Below, in pieces: positions 29,205-38,852 of a DNA stretch of 64,000 nucleotides. Where the stretch lies: contig JADJUV010000018.1 in the NCBI GenBank assembly GCA_016716885.1, positions 4,558-68,557 of the forward strand, given 5' to 3'. Position 1 is the first letter of the stretch, and each line of letters begins with the position of its first letter. Position numbers and translations under genes: made by a program. The stretch is from Candidatus Trichofilum aggregatum (GTDB lineage Bacteria > Chloroflexota > Anaerolineae > Promineifilales > Promineifilaceae). Below the pieces are notes generated by a model. It saw only the letters and a program-made list of their open reading frames with translations, searched no databases and was not told where the DNA came from.

Positions 29205-32111
29205 TATCCATCCACCCCTGGACAGTTTTTATGGTCGGAATCTTAAACTCTTTGACCACTACCCCATTTTCCAGATAACCAAACTCTTCCATTTTTCGGG
29301 TAATTTCGCGATTGATAATAATGATCGAACTGTCGATAGCTACCCGAGGATTCACCCCATCAAACACAATCTTGTTCCAGGCGTTGCTCAGCTCTCGTTC
29401 CTGCATGTAACTACCGGGTAGTTTAACCGGCTCTTGTAACCATTCCCATTGTGCCAAAATAACGTCTTTGTGCGCCTGGGGAATTGGCGAGTAGGCAAAC
29501 GCCTCTACGTTAGCCGAGTTCCATAAATACTCTAGCCCGTAGTTCAAAATCAACTGTTGCTGAAAATCCACCTGTGTTTCTGTTGACACCCACCATTTCA
29601 TAAACTCCCAGGCTTCATCTTTTTGATCCGTATTGGCAAACATGATCCCAGCCTGGGCCGAACCAGTGGCATACCGAAGTTGGCTACCATCAGCCAAGAC
29701 GGTAGCCGGATACAATTCTATCCCCCATAACCCGTTGATTTCCGGGGCGGCGGTTATCAGTTTGAGGTAGGTCTCAAAGTTGGAGACACCGATGGGTAAA
29801 CTGCCGTAGCGGAAACTATCATAAAAGCTAGACGTGGTAAGCGGCATCCCATAAATGGTGAAACTCTCCGCCATGAATTTGATCGCGGTAATGGCTTCAT
29901 CACTGCCTAAACCCGTGGCAAACCCGTCGGCACTGTATAAATCGGCGCCGTAATTAAAGAGATAGGGCGCTGTCATTAAGTGTGGTTTGGTGCCACTGCC
30001 ACTGGAAAGGGGGGTGTTAAAATTCATGCCATACCTTTGCAGTTCAGGCAAAATCTCAATGACCTCGTCCCATGTATCAGGAATGGGGATACCCACTGAA
30101 TCCAGAATGTCTTGCCGATAGTATGTCACCCAGAAATCCTGCGTTTCCGGGATGGCATAGACAGAATCGTTAATGATGTAGCTTAATAGCGAGCCAGGGG
30201 CATAAATGCTGATGGTGCTATCAAAGTCCTCAAATGACCGCAAATCTATGAGAGCATTGCGTATAGCCAATTCGTAAGGCACATTTGTACTCACCCCCAA
30301 AGCAACATCCGGCTGTATACCGGCCGCATTAGCCAGAACCAGCTTAGACTCATCGGGCATGATAGAAAACTTGACGTTGATGCCGGTTTCGGCGGTAAAC
30401 GTTTCATCCGTTATCAACTGCATCAAATCAACATATTGCCGCGGCCGATTCACCCATACTTCAAGTTCCCCTTCTTCGGCCCCGATGGATTGGTAGGGGT
30501 CTGGCTGAAAAGAGTGGAAGAAGCGTTTGATGCTTTCTACTAGGGAAGTGAAAAACGACACGCTTGCCGACTGGGGCAGGGTATCCGCTGAATGGATATA
30601 AATTTTATCCAGGGCCAGGGGCTGACTTTGCAGAATGGGCAAAAGATTACCAAGCAATTGAGCCGCCGAACTTGAGCCTTCGGAAAAACGATTCATGCGA
30701 ATGGGGATTTTGTCGGGATCCTGCGCCAAAAACAGGATATTGTCTATCGCCATTTGGTAGGTCAGGATTTCTTGGGAGCCATCGCTTCCACTGATCGCTA
30801 ACAAAACATCCAGGTCTGTACGCAAATCATCGGCAATCGCAATTAACTGCTCCTGGATGTTGGGAATGTAATCGGAAAGGACCCATTCTTTATAGGGGTC
30901 AACCTGGTTGCCCGTCAGCTTTTTGATTTCCAGGGCTAACACGTTGATATCTATCAGCACTTTCTGGATTTTCTCAATCGGTGTGTAGTAAGGGGAATTG
31001 GTGGCTTCAATCCCCAGGACGTTGACGCCCTTTTGTAGATAAATTTGATACGGTGTGTCTCCCCCGAGAGTCATGTCTGACCAGTCCGAAGCATAATCGA
31101 AAGCAACCTCGTTCAGCTCCGCAAACAAAACCTTATCATTGAGGGTGATCCGGCGGAAGACGGTGAAGTTGTTTTTCGTGCTTTGTAGGGCGCGTAGGGT
31201 AATAAAATAGAGACCATCTTCGGGGACGGTAAATTCATAATAGACGGTACTGCCACTCGTTTTCCAGCTTTCGCCGCCCAGGGTGTTTAGTAGAAGTTGG
31301 TAGGTGTCATAAGGCGTTACCCGCAGGCTCCGGCTGTTGACAGGGCGAATGGAGGTGCTGTTTTTATAGATAGGATACTCGGCCTCGATTTCGATAAATA
31401 CGTCTGAAACGGCGGGGGCCTGGTTCTCTTGCTGGTATTGGCTGTAAGTGGGGTAGGGGGAGAATGTTTCTACATAAATGCTCCCCAACAACATGGATTC
31501 TTTGGTTAGTTTAAATTCAAAGGTATGTTCTCCGGGGGTCAAATGGAGTTGTACCGGGTAGGCTTGACTGAAATTCGCATCTCGCAGGGGCACGTTGGTC
31601 CAGCGAATTATTCTTTCCTGGCGGATCAAGGCTTCATTGCCGTACCGATCGAGGGGGAACTGGTCCTGGCTGTTTTGGTAGAAAAGGGGGAAAACAAGGC
31701 GTTTCGTGTCGGGTGAAGGAAGTCACCGTCTAGTAAGAGTCGTCCTTCAGGAGCGTTGATAAATGAATCGAGCGCGGCCGCGTCAAACGAAATTATATAA
31801 GACCCCTCTGCCTCAATTAAAACCGTAAAATGGACCGAGTCCTCAGCTTGAAGCAAGACACTCGGTTTCTCATACAGGTCGGCAAACTCACTATCGCTGA
31901 GAGGCAGCGCGAAGGAATCGGCGCGGATCTCTATGGCGTTGGGGTGTTCGCTGTTATCGGGAAGTTGGGCGGGCGGAGTGGAAACCGGGGTCGCCTGTAT
32001 CGCCGACCAGGCGGCTTGTGTGGAAGATGGCGACATAACCATCATGACGATGAAGGCCAAGGGGGGGGGCTGTCCGAGTAATTTTAGAAGGCGAGCCAAC
32101 TTGAGTGACAT
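29191..32111 (-). CDS. Very large extracellular solute-binding protein with N-terminal beta domains (frameshifted)
   Basis: About 970 aa joined, twice the usual size. Hydrophobic export signal at the start (LAFIVMMVMSPSSTQA); I prefer ATG 32111 to the TTG two codons upstream. The N-terminal ~500 residues carry two beta-sandwich, carbohydrate-binding-like segments (VHFTVLIEAEGSYIISFDAA; VYYEFTVPEDGLYFITLRA). The last ~420 residues are a CUT1 solute-binding domain (ELEVWVNRPRQYVDLM, GINVKFSIMPDESKL, DFWVTYYRQDILDSVGIPIP, FMKWWVSTETQVDFQ). Frame breaks near 31690 in a C/T run; the repaired reading gives FFPLFYQNSQDQFPLDRYG. Delivers sugar to permease pair 1. Confidence 0.75.
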
Positions 32112-32134
32112 ACGCAATGGGGTTTAGCCGTAAT

Positions 32135-32175
32135 AAAAAAAGGGCGTCATAAATTGATTACAACGCCCTTTTTTT
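32135..32175 (-). terminator. Operon-internal (leaky) terminator
   Basis: 13-bp A7GGGCGT / ACGCCCT7 stem (32135-32147 with 32163-32175) around a 15-base loop; the seven-T tract works in either direction. It follows the first solute-binding gene (stop at 32186). Partial termination would give excess binding protein over downstream gene products, a common arrangement in ABC operons. Confidence 0.8.
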
Positions 32176-32185
32176 ATTTAATTCG

Positions 32186-33712
32186 TTACTGATTCATTTC
32201 CGCGGCCGCGTCTGTCAATATCTGATTGGCAAACTCTTCCAACTGCGCGGAGTAATCTTCATACTTATACCGACCTTCATTGGCAAAGTTGAACATAAAC
32301 CACATATTCACATCCAAATCTTCACCCACATCAATACCCGGTTTCCCTTCCCAACGCGCATTGATAAATCCCGGTACGATTTTCGCCAGGGATTCAATCA
32401 TGCTGTTGTCCAGGTTATCTAGCGCCGCCAGAATACCCGGTTTGTCCACGAACTCTTTGTACAGTTCCAAAGAAGCCGCATCAACCGAAACCGGCATCTT
32501 GGGAGCCGAACCCATAGCACGGGCCAATTCGGCTTCTACCGCGTACGCTTCGGTGGAGAAAGTCATCCACTTGGCAAAATTGTAAGCTTCCTGCAAATTT
32601 GCTGTCGTCTTAGAGACCACCATCACGTCCGCTACCAGGGCCTGATTGCCACCGGGAACGCCAATGAAGTCCCATTCAAACGTCGCTTTTTGCACATAAT
32701 CCGGTACGGCCCAAGAAGCATCCCAACGCATACCGACTTCTTGATTCAGGAACAGTTCCCACGGGCCGGTCGCCGTAAAGTTCGCTTTTTGCTCCTCGGA
32801 TAAACCTTGCCAGGTGTAAGGTTTCATTTCACCGGCTTTGGCGATGGCATCCTTAAAGGCGGCAGAATTGTAATTCATCTGGGTTCCGTCATAGCTGAAC
32901 CATTTCAAATTACTGTCCTGCGTATTGGCGTACCATCCCATCACAAATTCCATCTCATCCAAACCCAACACACCCTGGGGCACATTGTTCAGTGCGGTGA
33001 CCGCCTCATTGAACTCTTCCACCGAAAAACCGTATTCCGGGGCGTCCAGGTTGGCCGCCTCATACAAATCTTTGTTGACGAAATAACCCATGATGAACTG
33101 TGCGGCTGGTAAACCAAGCACCTGACCCGAGTAGGTAAAGCTATCTTTTAGCACCTGGGGGACATTCGCCCAATCCGCATCATCCTGGGTAAGTTCGGTT
33201 AAATCAGCCACCCAGTCGTTCTGCACATACAGCGGCACATTGTTTGCCATAAAGACATCTGGCAACTCACCCTTGGCGGCATAAGAGGTCAGAACGGCAT
33301 CCCAACCCCCCTCAGCCGACATATCCACGAACTCAATGGTTACATGGGGGTTCGCGTCCATGTATGCCTGAACCATTTGCCTCTGGATGTTGTTTTCCTC
33401 TTCGGTTCCCAGATTCCAGTTCGCATATCGTAACGTAATCGGCTCAGCTTCAGCGGCAGGTTCTTCAGCGGCAGGTTCTTCGGCCGCAGGCTCTTCAGTG
33501 GCAGGCTCCTCAGCCGCAGGCTCTTCGGCGACTGGTTCTTCGGCGACGGGTTCTTCGGCGACCGGTTCTTCCGCGGCCGCGTTTTCATTGTTGCTCGTAT
33601 TTTCGGTGTTGCTTGTGTTATCGCCGTTATTGGCGGTTCCACCACAGGCAACCAGCATGACCACTAACGCCGTCATGATCAATAGGTAAAGTAACTTAGC
33701 ATAGGTCTTCAT
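32186..33712 (-). CDS. Sugar ABC transporter solute-binding lipoprotein
   Basis: 508 aa, intact. Lipobox LVAC, then a 60-residue low-complexity linker made of EEPA/EEPV units. The CUT1 binding domain follows: ITLRYANWNLGTEEENN, GELPDVFMANNVPLYV, GLPAAQFIMGYFVNKDLYEAANLDAPE, GMRWDASWAVPDYV. Strong GAGGAG seven bases before ATG 33712. Second gene of the operon and followed by the internal terminator, so probably its most abundant product. Confidence 0.9.
   Translation of the reverse strand: MKTYAKLLYLLIMTALVVMLVACGGTANNGDNTSNTENTSNNENAAAEEPVAEEPVAEEPVAEEPAAEEPATEEPAAEEPAAEEPAAEAEPITLRYANWNLGTEEENNIQRQMVQAYMDANPHVTIEFVDMSAEGGWDAVLTSYAAKGELPDVFMANNVPLYVQNDWVADLTELTQDDADWANVPQVLKDSFTYSGQVLGLPAAQFIMGYFVNKDLYEAANLDAPEYGFSVEEFNEAVTALNNVPQGVLGLDEMEFVMGWYANTQDSNLKWFSYDGTQMNYNSAAFKDAIAKAGEMKPYTWQGLSEEQKANFTATGPWELFLNQEVGMRWDASWAVPDYVQKATFEWDFIGVPGGNQALVADVMVVSKTTANLQEAYNFAKWMTFSTEAYAVEAELARAMGSAPKMPVSVDAASLELYKEFVDKPGILAALDNLDNSMIESLAKIVPGFINARWEGKPGIDVGEDLDVNMWFMFNFANEGRYKYEDYSAQLEEFANQILTDAAAEMNQ
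33450..33580. repeat. 15-bp tandem codon repeat in linker
   Basis: About eight imperfect copies of a 15-base unit (plus-strand form GCAGGTTCTTCAGCG and variants such as GACGGGTTCTTCGGC) encode AEEPA/AEEPV. They end at a GCGGCCGC site (33573). Copy number is likely variable. Confidence 0.8.
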
Positions 33713-33789
33713 TTCTTATCTCCTCGTAATTGTTCAATCGCTTGCCAAAAATAGGGTTTGTTTCACTTCACACCATAGACACCCCCTTT

Positions 33790-36171
33790 CTATCCCATGA
33801 TAATTTCCACAAGATGCGTTTGTCCGTCATTAAAGGGCGGTATTAATTGGCCCACCAGGAGTTTCCCGTCCACGGTCAACGTTTTAATCCCTTTGCTGAC
33901 GTTTTCAGGGTTCTTCACGTCAATCTGGTACCAGGCCTGGCGGAATTTCCGGGTTACGCGGTAGCCAGACCAATGGGAAGGAATGGACGGCTCCACCCAT
34001 AAACCGTCGGCCTGGGGTCTGATACCTAGAATCCAGTGGGTAGCGACACGGTGTAACCATTGCGCCGAGCCGGTATACCATGTCCAGCCCCCACGCCCGT
34101 AATATTCGGACAGAGGCCCGTCAACGTTGCCGGGGGTTACATACGGTTCGGCCTTATAGGTCTCAATATCCGCGCTGCGATTTGGTGGGCATATTTTGTG
34201 GTAAGCATCGTAGGCTAATTCCGGCTCATCCACCAACGTGTAAGCCCACACAGACCAGGTTGCCGCATGGGAATAAACACCCCCATTTTCGCGCAAACCG
34301 GGTGCATAACGAGTGACATAACCCACATCCGGCCGGGGTTTGGTAAAGGCCGGATAATTCAACAGGGTTCCATAATCCTTTAGCAAATATTTGGTGACTG
34401 AGGCCATAGCCATTTTGGCGCGATCCGCCTCGGCTACCCCACTGATCACAGCCCAGTTATTGGGCATCAAAAATATCTGGCCCTCTTCGTTCTCTTTTGA
34501 TCCCAATAACAACCCGTCATCTGTGGTGGCCTGCAAATACCATTCGCCATCCCATCCGTGACATTCCAGCGCGCTTTTAACGCTTTGGCGGACGGTGTCA
34601 CACTTTTGGGCAAAACCCGCATCCCCCCGCTGTCGGGCTAGGGGGCTGAAATTGCCCAGGATCATGTAGAGGAACTCGGCCACCCAAAAACTCTCACCTT
34701 TGAGACCTGTTCCTACGGCGCTCAACCCGTCGTTCCAATCGTGATCGCCCATTAAAGGAATGCCGCGCGGCGAAAAGCGCGAGAAGGATCGTTCGATGGC
34801 CCGTTTGCAGTGATCATAGAGGGGTTCGGCTGGCCCGTTTAGATAGGGGATCATCTCATCCAGGATGCTAACATCGTTGGTTTCGCGCAGATAGGCATCG
34901 AGGATGAACGGTAGCCAGAGTAGATCGTCTGAGCAGTTGGTGCGGGGGCCACCCCCTTTAATGGAGAACCACCAATGCAGCACATCACCTTCGATAAATT
35001 GCTGGGCCGCATGGAGAAGGAGCTGTTTTCTGGCATAGTCCGGTTCGCTGACCAGGAATATCTGGCTGTCCTGGAGCTGATCGCGGAAGCCATACCCGGC
35101 GGAAACTTGATACAAAGCGGATTTGCCCCACAAGCGGCAAGAGATGGCCTGGTATTTTAGCCAGTAGTTGGTCATAAAATTGAGGGCTTCATCCGGGGTT
35201 TCGACCTTTTCGCCGTCTATGAAACGGGACCAAAATGTGTGGACTTCTTGCAGGGCCTGTTCGCTTTTCTCAACCCCGGTGTAACGGTTGATGAGTTCGG
35301 CGACGTTTTCTTGACCGTCCGCGGCCGCGCCGAGGGTAAAAACCACCGTCCTTGTTTCATGTGGTTCCAGGGTAATCTTCACTTGCAGGGCGGCAATGGC
35401 ATCCGTAAATCGCCCACTTCGGCCTGCCAACTGGCTGTCCCGCATCGCCTGCGGTTTATCATCATTGTTGTACAACCCGATAAACGATTCTTTATCACAA
35501 TCAAATGATTTAAGCGGCTCGCTCACCGACATAAAGGCGGTGTAAGGCCAGTCAACATTGTTGTGGCGGCCTTTGTCGTCCGCGAAACCCCACAAACATT
35601 TGCGGGCGTAAACCGTGTTTGCCGCCCCATCGGCGGAGGTTTCGATAAACAGTTTGTGGAACTCACGGTGTTCATCGGGCGCAAATCCCAACAGCCACTC
35701 CGCATACGAAGTGACATCCAGTTCCCGCACCTCATCACTTTGATTGGTCAGTTTGAGCTGGAATACCTCGACCGGGTCTGCGGCCGCGACAAAAATGGTC
35801 AACTCGCTGTCAATATCTTCGACCCGTTGGTTGAATTTGGAATAACCAATACCATGCACAACCGAAAAAGATTGATACGGATGCATCACCGGCTTATAGG
35901 TGGCCGACCAGTACACATTTCTTTTTAGGTCACGAATGTAGAAATATTTGCCCCAGTTATCCTTGATCAAATCCTGAAACGAGCGGGTGATCCGGTTCTG
36001 TCCGGCGTTGCCGCGCCAACTGAAACCAGAACCATTTTGGGAAATCATCAGGCCATAATCACCATTGCTGATGATATTTCCCCAGGGGCGGGGGGTTCGG
36101 GGGGTCGTGATCACATACTCTTTCCCATCTTCTGAAAAATAGCCGTAGGCATTTTCAAATTTCTTTTTCAT
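33790..36171 (-). CDS. GH94 disaccharide/oligosaccharide phosphorylase
   Basis: 793 aa, intact. The start YGYFSEDGKEYVITTPRTPRPW matches the family's N-terminal beta-sandwich. The (alpha/alpha)6 domain has GYGFRDQLQDSQ, CSDDLLWLPF and MGDHDWNDGLS (general-acid Asp ~residue 477), plus GLRENGGVYSHAATWSV and YTGSAQWLHRV at the end. Length is like cellobiose-type phosphorylases and shorter than sophoro-oligosaccharide phosphorylase (over 1000 aa). Phosphorolyses an imported beta-glucoside to glucose 1-phosphate, saving ATP. First gene of the operon; leader has two LacI-type operators. Confidence 0.85.
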   Translation of the reverse strand: MKKKFENAYGYFSEDGKEYVITTPRTPRPWGNIISNGDYGLMISQNGSGFSWRGNAGQNRITRSFQDLIKDNWGKYFYIRDLKRNVYWSATYKPVMHPYQSFSVVHGIGYSKFNQRVEDIDSELTIFVAAADPVEVFQLKLTNQSDEVRELDVTSYAEWLLGFAPDEHREFHKLFIETSADGAANTVYARKCLWGFADDKGRHNNVDWPYTAFMSVSEPLKSFDCDKESFIGLYNNDDKPQAMRDSQLAGRSGRFTDAIAALQVKITLEPHETRTVVFTLGAAADGQENVAELINRYTGVEKSEQALQEVHTFWSRFIDGEKVETPDEALNFMTNYWLKYQAISCRLWGKSALYQVSAGYGFRDQLQDSQIFLVSEPDYARKQLLLHAAQQFIEGDVLHWWFSIKGGGPRTNCSDDLLWLPFILDAYLRETNDVSILDEMIPYLNGPAEPLYDHCKRAIERSFSRFSPRGIPLMGDHDWNDGLSAVGTGLKGESFWVAEFLYMILGNFSPLARQRGDAGFAQKCDTVRQSVKSALECHGWDGEWYLQATTDDGLLLGSKENEEGQIFLMPNNWAVISGVAEADRAKMAMASVTKYLLKDYGTLLNYPAFTKPRPDVGYVTRYAPGLRENGGVYSHAATWSVWAYTLVDEPELAYDAYHKICPPNRSADIETYKAEPYVTPGNVDGPLSEYYGRGGWTWYTGSAQWLHRVATHWILGIRPQADGLWVEPSIPSHWSGYRVTRKFRQAWYQIDVKNPENVSKGIKTLTVDGKLLVGQLIPPFNDGQTHLVEIIMG

Positions 36172-36196
36172 CTTGCCCTCTAGGAAGAGTGGTGAT

Positions 36197-36210
36197 CACA
36201 AACGCTTGTG
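36197..36210. promoter_or_regulatory. Secondary LacI-type operator
   Basis: CACAAACGCTTGTG: five-base arms CACAA/TTGTG around ACGC fit the LacI-family AAxCGxTT core. It lies 26 bp before the GH94 start and 40 bp from the main operator. Confidence 0.5.
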
Positions 36211-36249
36211 CCTTTTATTTTTGCGGCCGCCGCTGCGGGGAATTTCGCC

Positions 36250-36267
36250 AAGTGAAACGTTTCACTT
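36250..36267. promoter_or_regulatory. Main LacI-type operator
   Basis: AAGTGAAACGTTTCACTT is a perfect 18-bp palindrome containing the LacI-family consensus TGAAACGTTTCA. It is ~60-78 bp downstream of the predicted transcription start, in the GH94 leader, consistent with roadblock repression or looping to the second site. Confidence 0.85.
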
Positions 36268-36333
36268 TTGCTGAAAAAAAAAGAGACGTATTTTTCAAAA
36301 GGCGTTTGTTATGCTTAAAGCGGTCATAAAAAA

Positions 36334-36361
36334 ATTATCATCCCTTTTTTTTATTTGTCAA
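36334..36361 (-). promoter_or_regulatory. Sigma-70-type promoter of the glycan operon
   Basis: On the minus strand TTGACA (36361-36356), a 16-base A-rich spacer, then GATAAT (36339-36334). Start of transcription expected near 36327, giving a leader of ~155 bases before ATG 36171. Confidence 0.75.
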
Positions 36362-36770
36362 GGTATATGAAATAGGCTGGACACGGCTTTTCCAAAGTCC
36401 GACTTCTTCGTGCTGTGCCATCATATCGGGTATTTTCCCCCACCCCTAACCCCGCCCCCAGGGGCGGGGAACTTTAAAGGTGCCGGTTTTCGAGCGGCGC
36501 TGACGCGCGAACCGGCGTTCTCCCTTCCCTCTTGTAGTTTAAAATTGATCGGGTAACGAGCGAATGTGGAACTGTCTTGAACGCAGTCGGGTGAGATCTT
36601 GGCACCAAGATTCCTCACTGGGATTCGAGACAACTCAAAGACCTAATTATTTCCAAACTAAAGGGGGATGGGTCTTCCGACCAAACCTGCTAAAGACTTG
36701 TGTGAAGCTCTGTGCATCCTCTGTGTAACCTCTTTCTTGCTCACCGCAAGAGAAGTTGGCTCGTCGGGCA
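36362..36770. other. Intergenic repeats between operon promoter and mmsA
   Basis: No gene seen. Includes a GC-rich hairpin CCCCGCCCCCAGGGGCGGGG near 36450, a GGTGCCGGTTTTCGAG / CGCGCGAACCGGCG pair near 36480-36515, AATCTTGG-type inverted repeats near 36597-36612, and a CTCTGTGCATCCTCTGTGTAAC unit (about 36712) shared with 56.18 kb. Confidence 0.4.
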
Positions 36771-38238
36771 TTAAAACTGTCGTGACCATTCTCTCGGCCA
36801 GCGCTCTACAACCACTTTTGTCTGGGTGAAAAATTCTACCGCGTGCCCGGCCTGTCCATGCAGGGTACCAAAAAAGCTCTCTTTCCAGCCGCTGAACGGG
36901 AAGAAAGCCATGGGGGCGGCCACGCCGATATTGATGCCGATGTTGCCCGCTTCGGCTTCATGACGAAAACGACGCGCGGCCGCGCCGCTGTTGGTGAAAA
37001 TGCAGGCCATATTGCCATACGCCCCCATTCACAAACTGGATGGCTTCATCAATTGTTGCCACATGAATCAGGCTGAGAACGGGGCCAAATATCTCGGTGC
37101 GGGCCATTTCCCCGGCCGGGTTGACGTTTTGCAGCAAGGTGGGCCGCACAAAAGAGCCATTTTCGTAGCCGTTGATGTGGGCATTGCGCCCATCTACCAG
37201 CACGGTGGCCCCCTCATCAACCCCTTTTTGGATGAGGGCTTCGATGCGGCCGCGACTCTGCCCGGTGATAACTGGCCCCATTTGCACGGTAGGGTCCAGG
37301 CCATAACCGGTGATGCGGCTCGCGGCCGCGGCCGCCATTGCCTCGGTAAAGGTGTGCCGCGCTTCCCCCACTGTTATCGCCACCGATGCCGCCAGACACC
37401 GTTGACCGGCACAACCAAACGCCGAATCGGCCGTGATTTTGGTCGTCATTTCCATGTCCGCATCCGGCAAAACAATCACCGGATTCTTCGCGCCCCCTTG
37501 CGCCTGCACCCGTTTGCCATGAGCGGCCCCCTGGCTGTAAATGTATTTGGCGACGGCTGTCGAACCCACGAAGCTAATGGCCGGAATGAGCGGATGGGCC
37601 AAAATGGCATCCACAACCTCTTTGGCCCCATTGATTAGATTCACCACCCCTTTAGGAAAACCCACCTCATCCAACAGGTGAAAAAGCTTCTGCATGGTCA
37701 GCGGCACCCTCTCTGATGGTTTGATGAGGTAGGTGTTGCCGCAGGCGACGGCGTAGGGCAAAAACCAGAACGGGATCATGGCTGGAAAGTTGAAAGGACA
37801 GATGGCCGCGCATACCCCCAACGGCTGACGCAACACAAACTCGTCAATCCCCGGGGCCACATCTTCCGCGATGCCCCCCTGCATCATGGTAGGAATACCG
37901 CAGGCCACTTCCACGTTTTCAATGGCCCGGCGCAATTCCCCCTGTGACTCCGCCAATGTTTTGCCACATTCCTGGGTAATCGTCTGGGCCAGATCATCAA
38001 AATGGGCTTCTAATAACTGCTTCAGCTTAAACAGATATTGAATGCGTTCCGGGGCCGGAACCCGCCGCCATGATTGATAAGCCTGGTGCGCTACCTGGGC
38101 GGCTTCGTCCACTTCGCTCGCTGGTGAGAGCGGCACCTGGGCCAAAATGTCGCCCGTGGCCCGGATTTTGACTTCCAGATATTCCCTGGCCCCTGAAGGT
38201 CGCCACGTCCCCCCTACATAATTTAGCACCTGAGTCAT
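36771..38238 (-). CDS. mmsA: Methylmalonate-semialdehyde dehydrogenase, CoA-acylating (frameshifted)
   Basis: About 490 aa when joined, usual for the family. It oxidises methylmalonate (or malonate) semialdehyde to propionyl- (acetyl-) CoA with NAD. Seen: NYVGGTWRPS, ICPFNFPAMIPFWFLPYAVA, KPSERVPLT, FVGSTAVAKYIY, catalytic FGCAGQRCLA (Cys ~residue 280), EIFGPVLSL, and on the other frame GNIGINIGVAAPMAFFPFSGWK. The frame breaks near 37022 in GGGGG: VNGGVWQYG should read NGAYGNMACIFTNSG. Start ATG 38238 with GGAG nine bases upstream. Stands alone; possibly valine, beta-alanine or inositol breakdown. Confidence 0.88.
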
Positions 38239-38327
38239 CTTGGCTACTCCTTTCTTCTAATGACGGGTCAATCGGCCCCAAAAAATAATACAGCAATCGT
38301 AAATATTGTTTTCAAGCAAAAGACTTT

Positions 38328-38395
38328 GTTGGTAGTGACCGCTTTAGCGGGCTAGTACCAACCCGCTTATGAAAGTTAAGAAATTAAACCGGTAA
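38328..38395. repeat. Palindromic repeat family R, degraded copy
   Basis: TTGGTAGTGACCGCTTTAGC GGGCTA then a decayed right arm ACCCGCTTATGAAAGTTAAG. It has the same outer elements as the copy at 3.7 kb. Confidence 0.7.
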
Positions 38396-38852
38396 TACTC
38401 GCCGTGTCATGCTGAGGTCCCCCGAAGCATCCCATCCGCTTCAAATGACCAAGTCGTTGGGATTCTTCGCTCCGAAGACTTCGCACACTTCGTGGCGTAC
38501 CTACAGAATGACAATTCAGCGTGGTGGTGTATTACCGAATTAATTGTTGAGCTTGTCGAAGCCCGGTGTCGCCTTCGACAAGCTCAGGCCACATCGGTAT
38601 AGATACCAGCAATCCCCCCGGTTGCTCCACCCTACGCACATTGTACCGGAACGTAGGGGCGGGGCAGGTGGGGCAGGTGCAGGCTGGAGCGGGATACCTT
38701 CCTTCCCACCTGCCTCGCCCTGGTGTGGGATACGGTTGTTGCCGGAACCGGGGTGAGGGGTGAGGCAACCGGGAACCAACACCACCCGTTATACCAGCGC
38801 TCCCCCCGGTTGCCCCACCCCTACGCACCACGCACCACGAAACACGCCCCCC
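38396..38852. repeat. Stacked palindromic repeats 3' of the CHAT gene
   Basis: Three different units: GTCATGCTGAGG ... CAGAATGACA (38407-38513); TTGAGCTTGTCGAAG / CTTCGACAAGCTCA (38548-38586); and a ~190-bp GC-rich inverted structure (38630-38820) with GTAGGGGCGGGGCAGGTGGG arms and a CACCTGCCTCGCC core. The last is related to the element at 43270-43490 on the other side of the CHAT gene. Confidence 0.6.

Noticed and set aside
33450..33580. Recent expansion artefact in the EEPA linker
   Set aside because: Units differ at several synonymous and non-synonymous positions and keep the frame; a normal lipoprotein linker.
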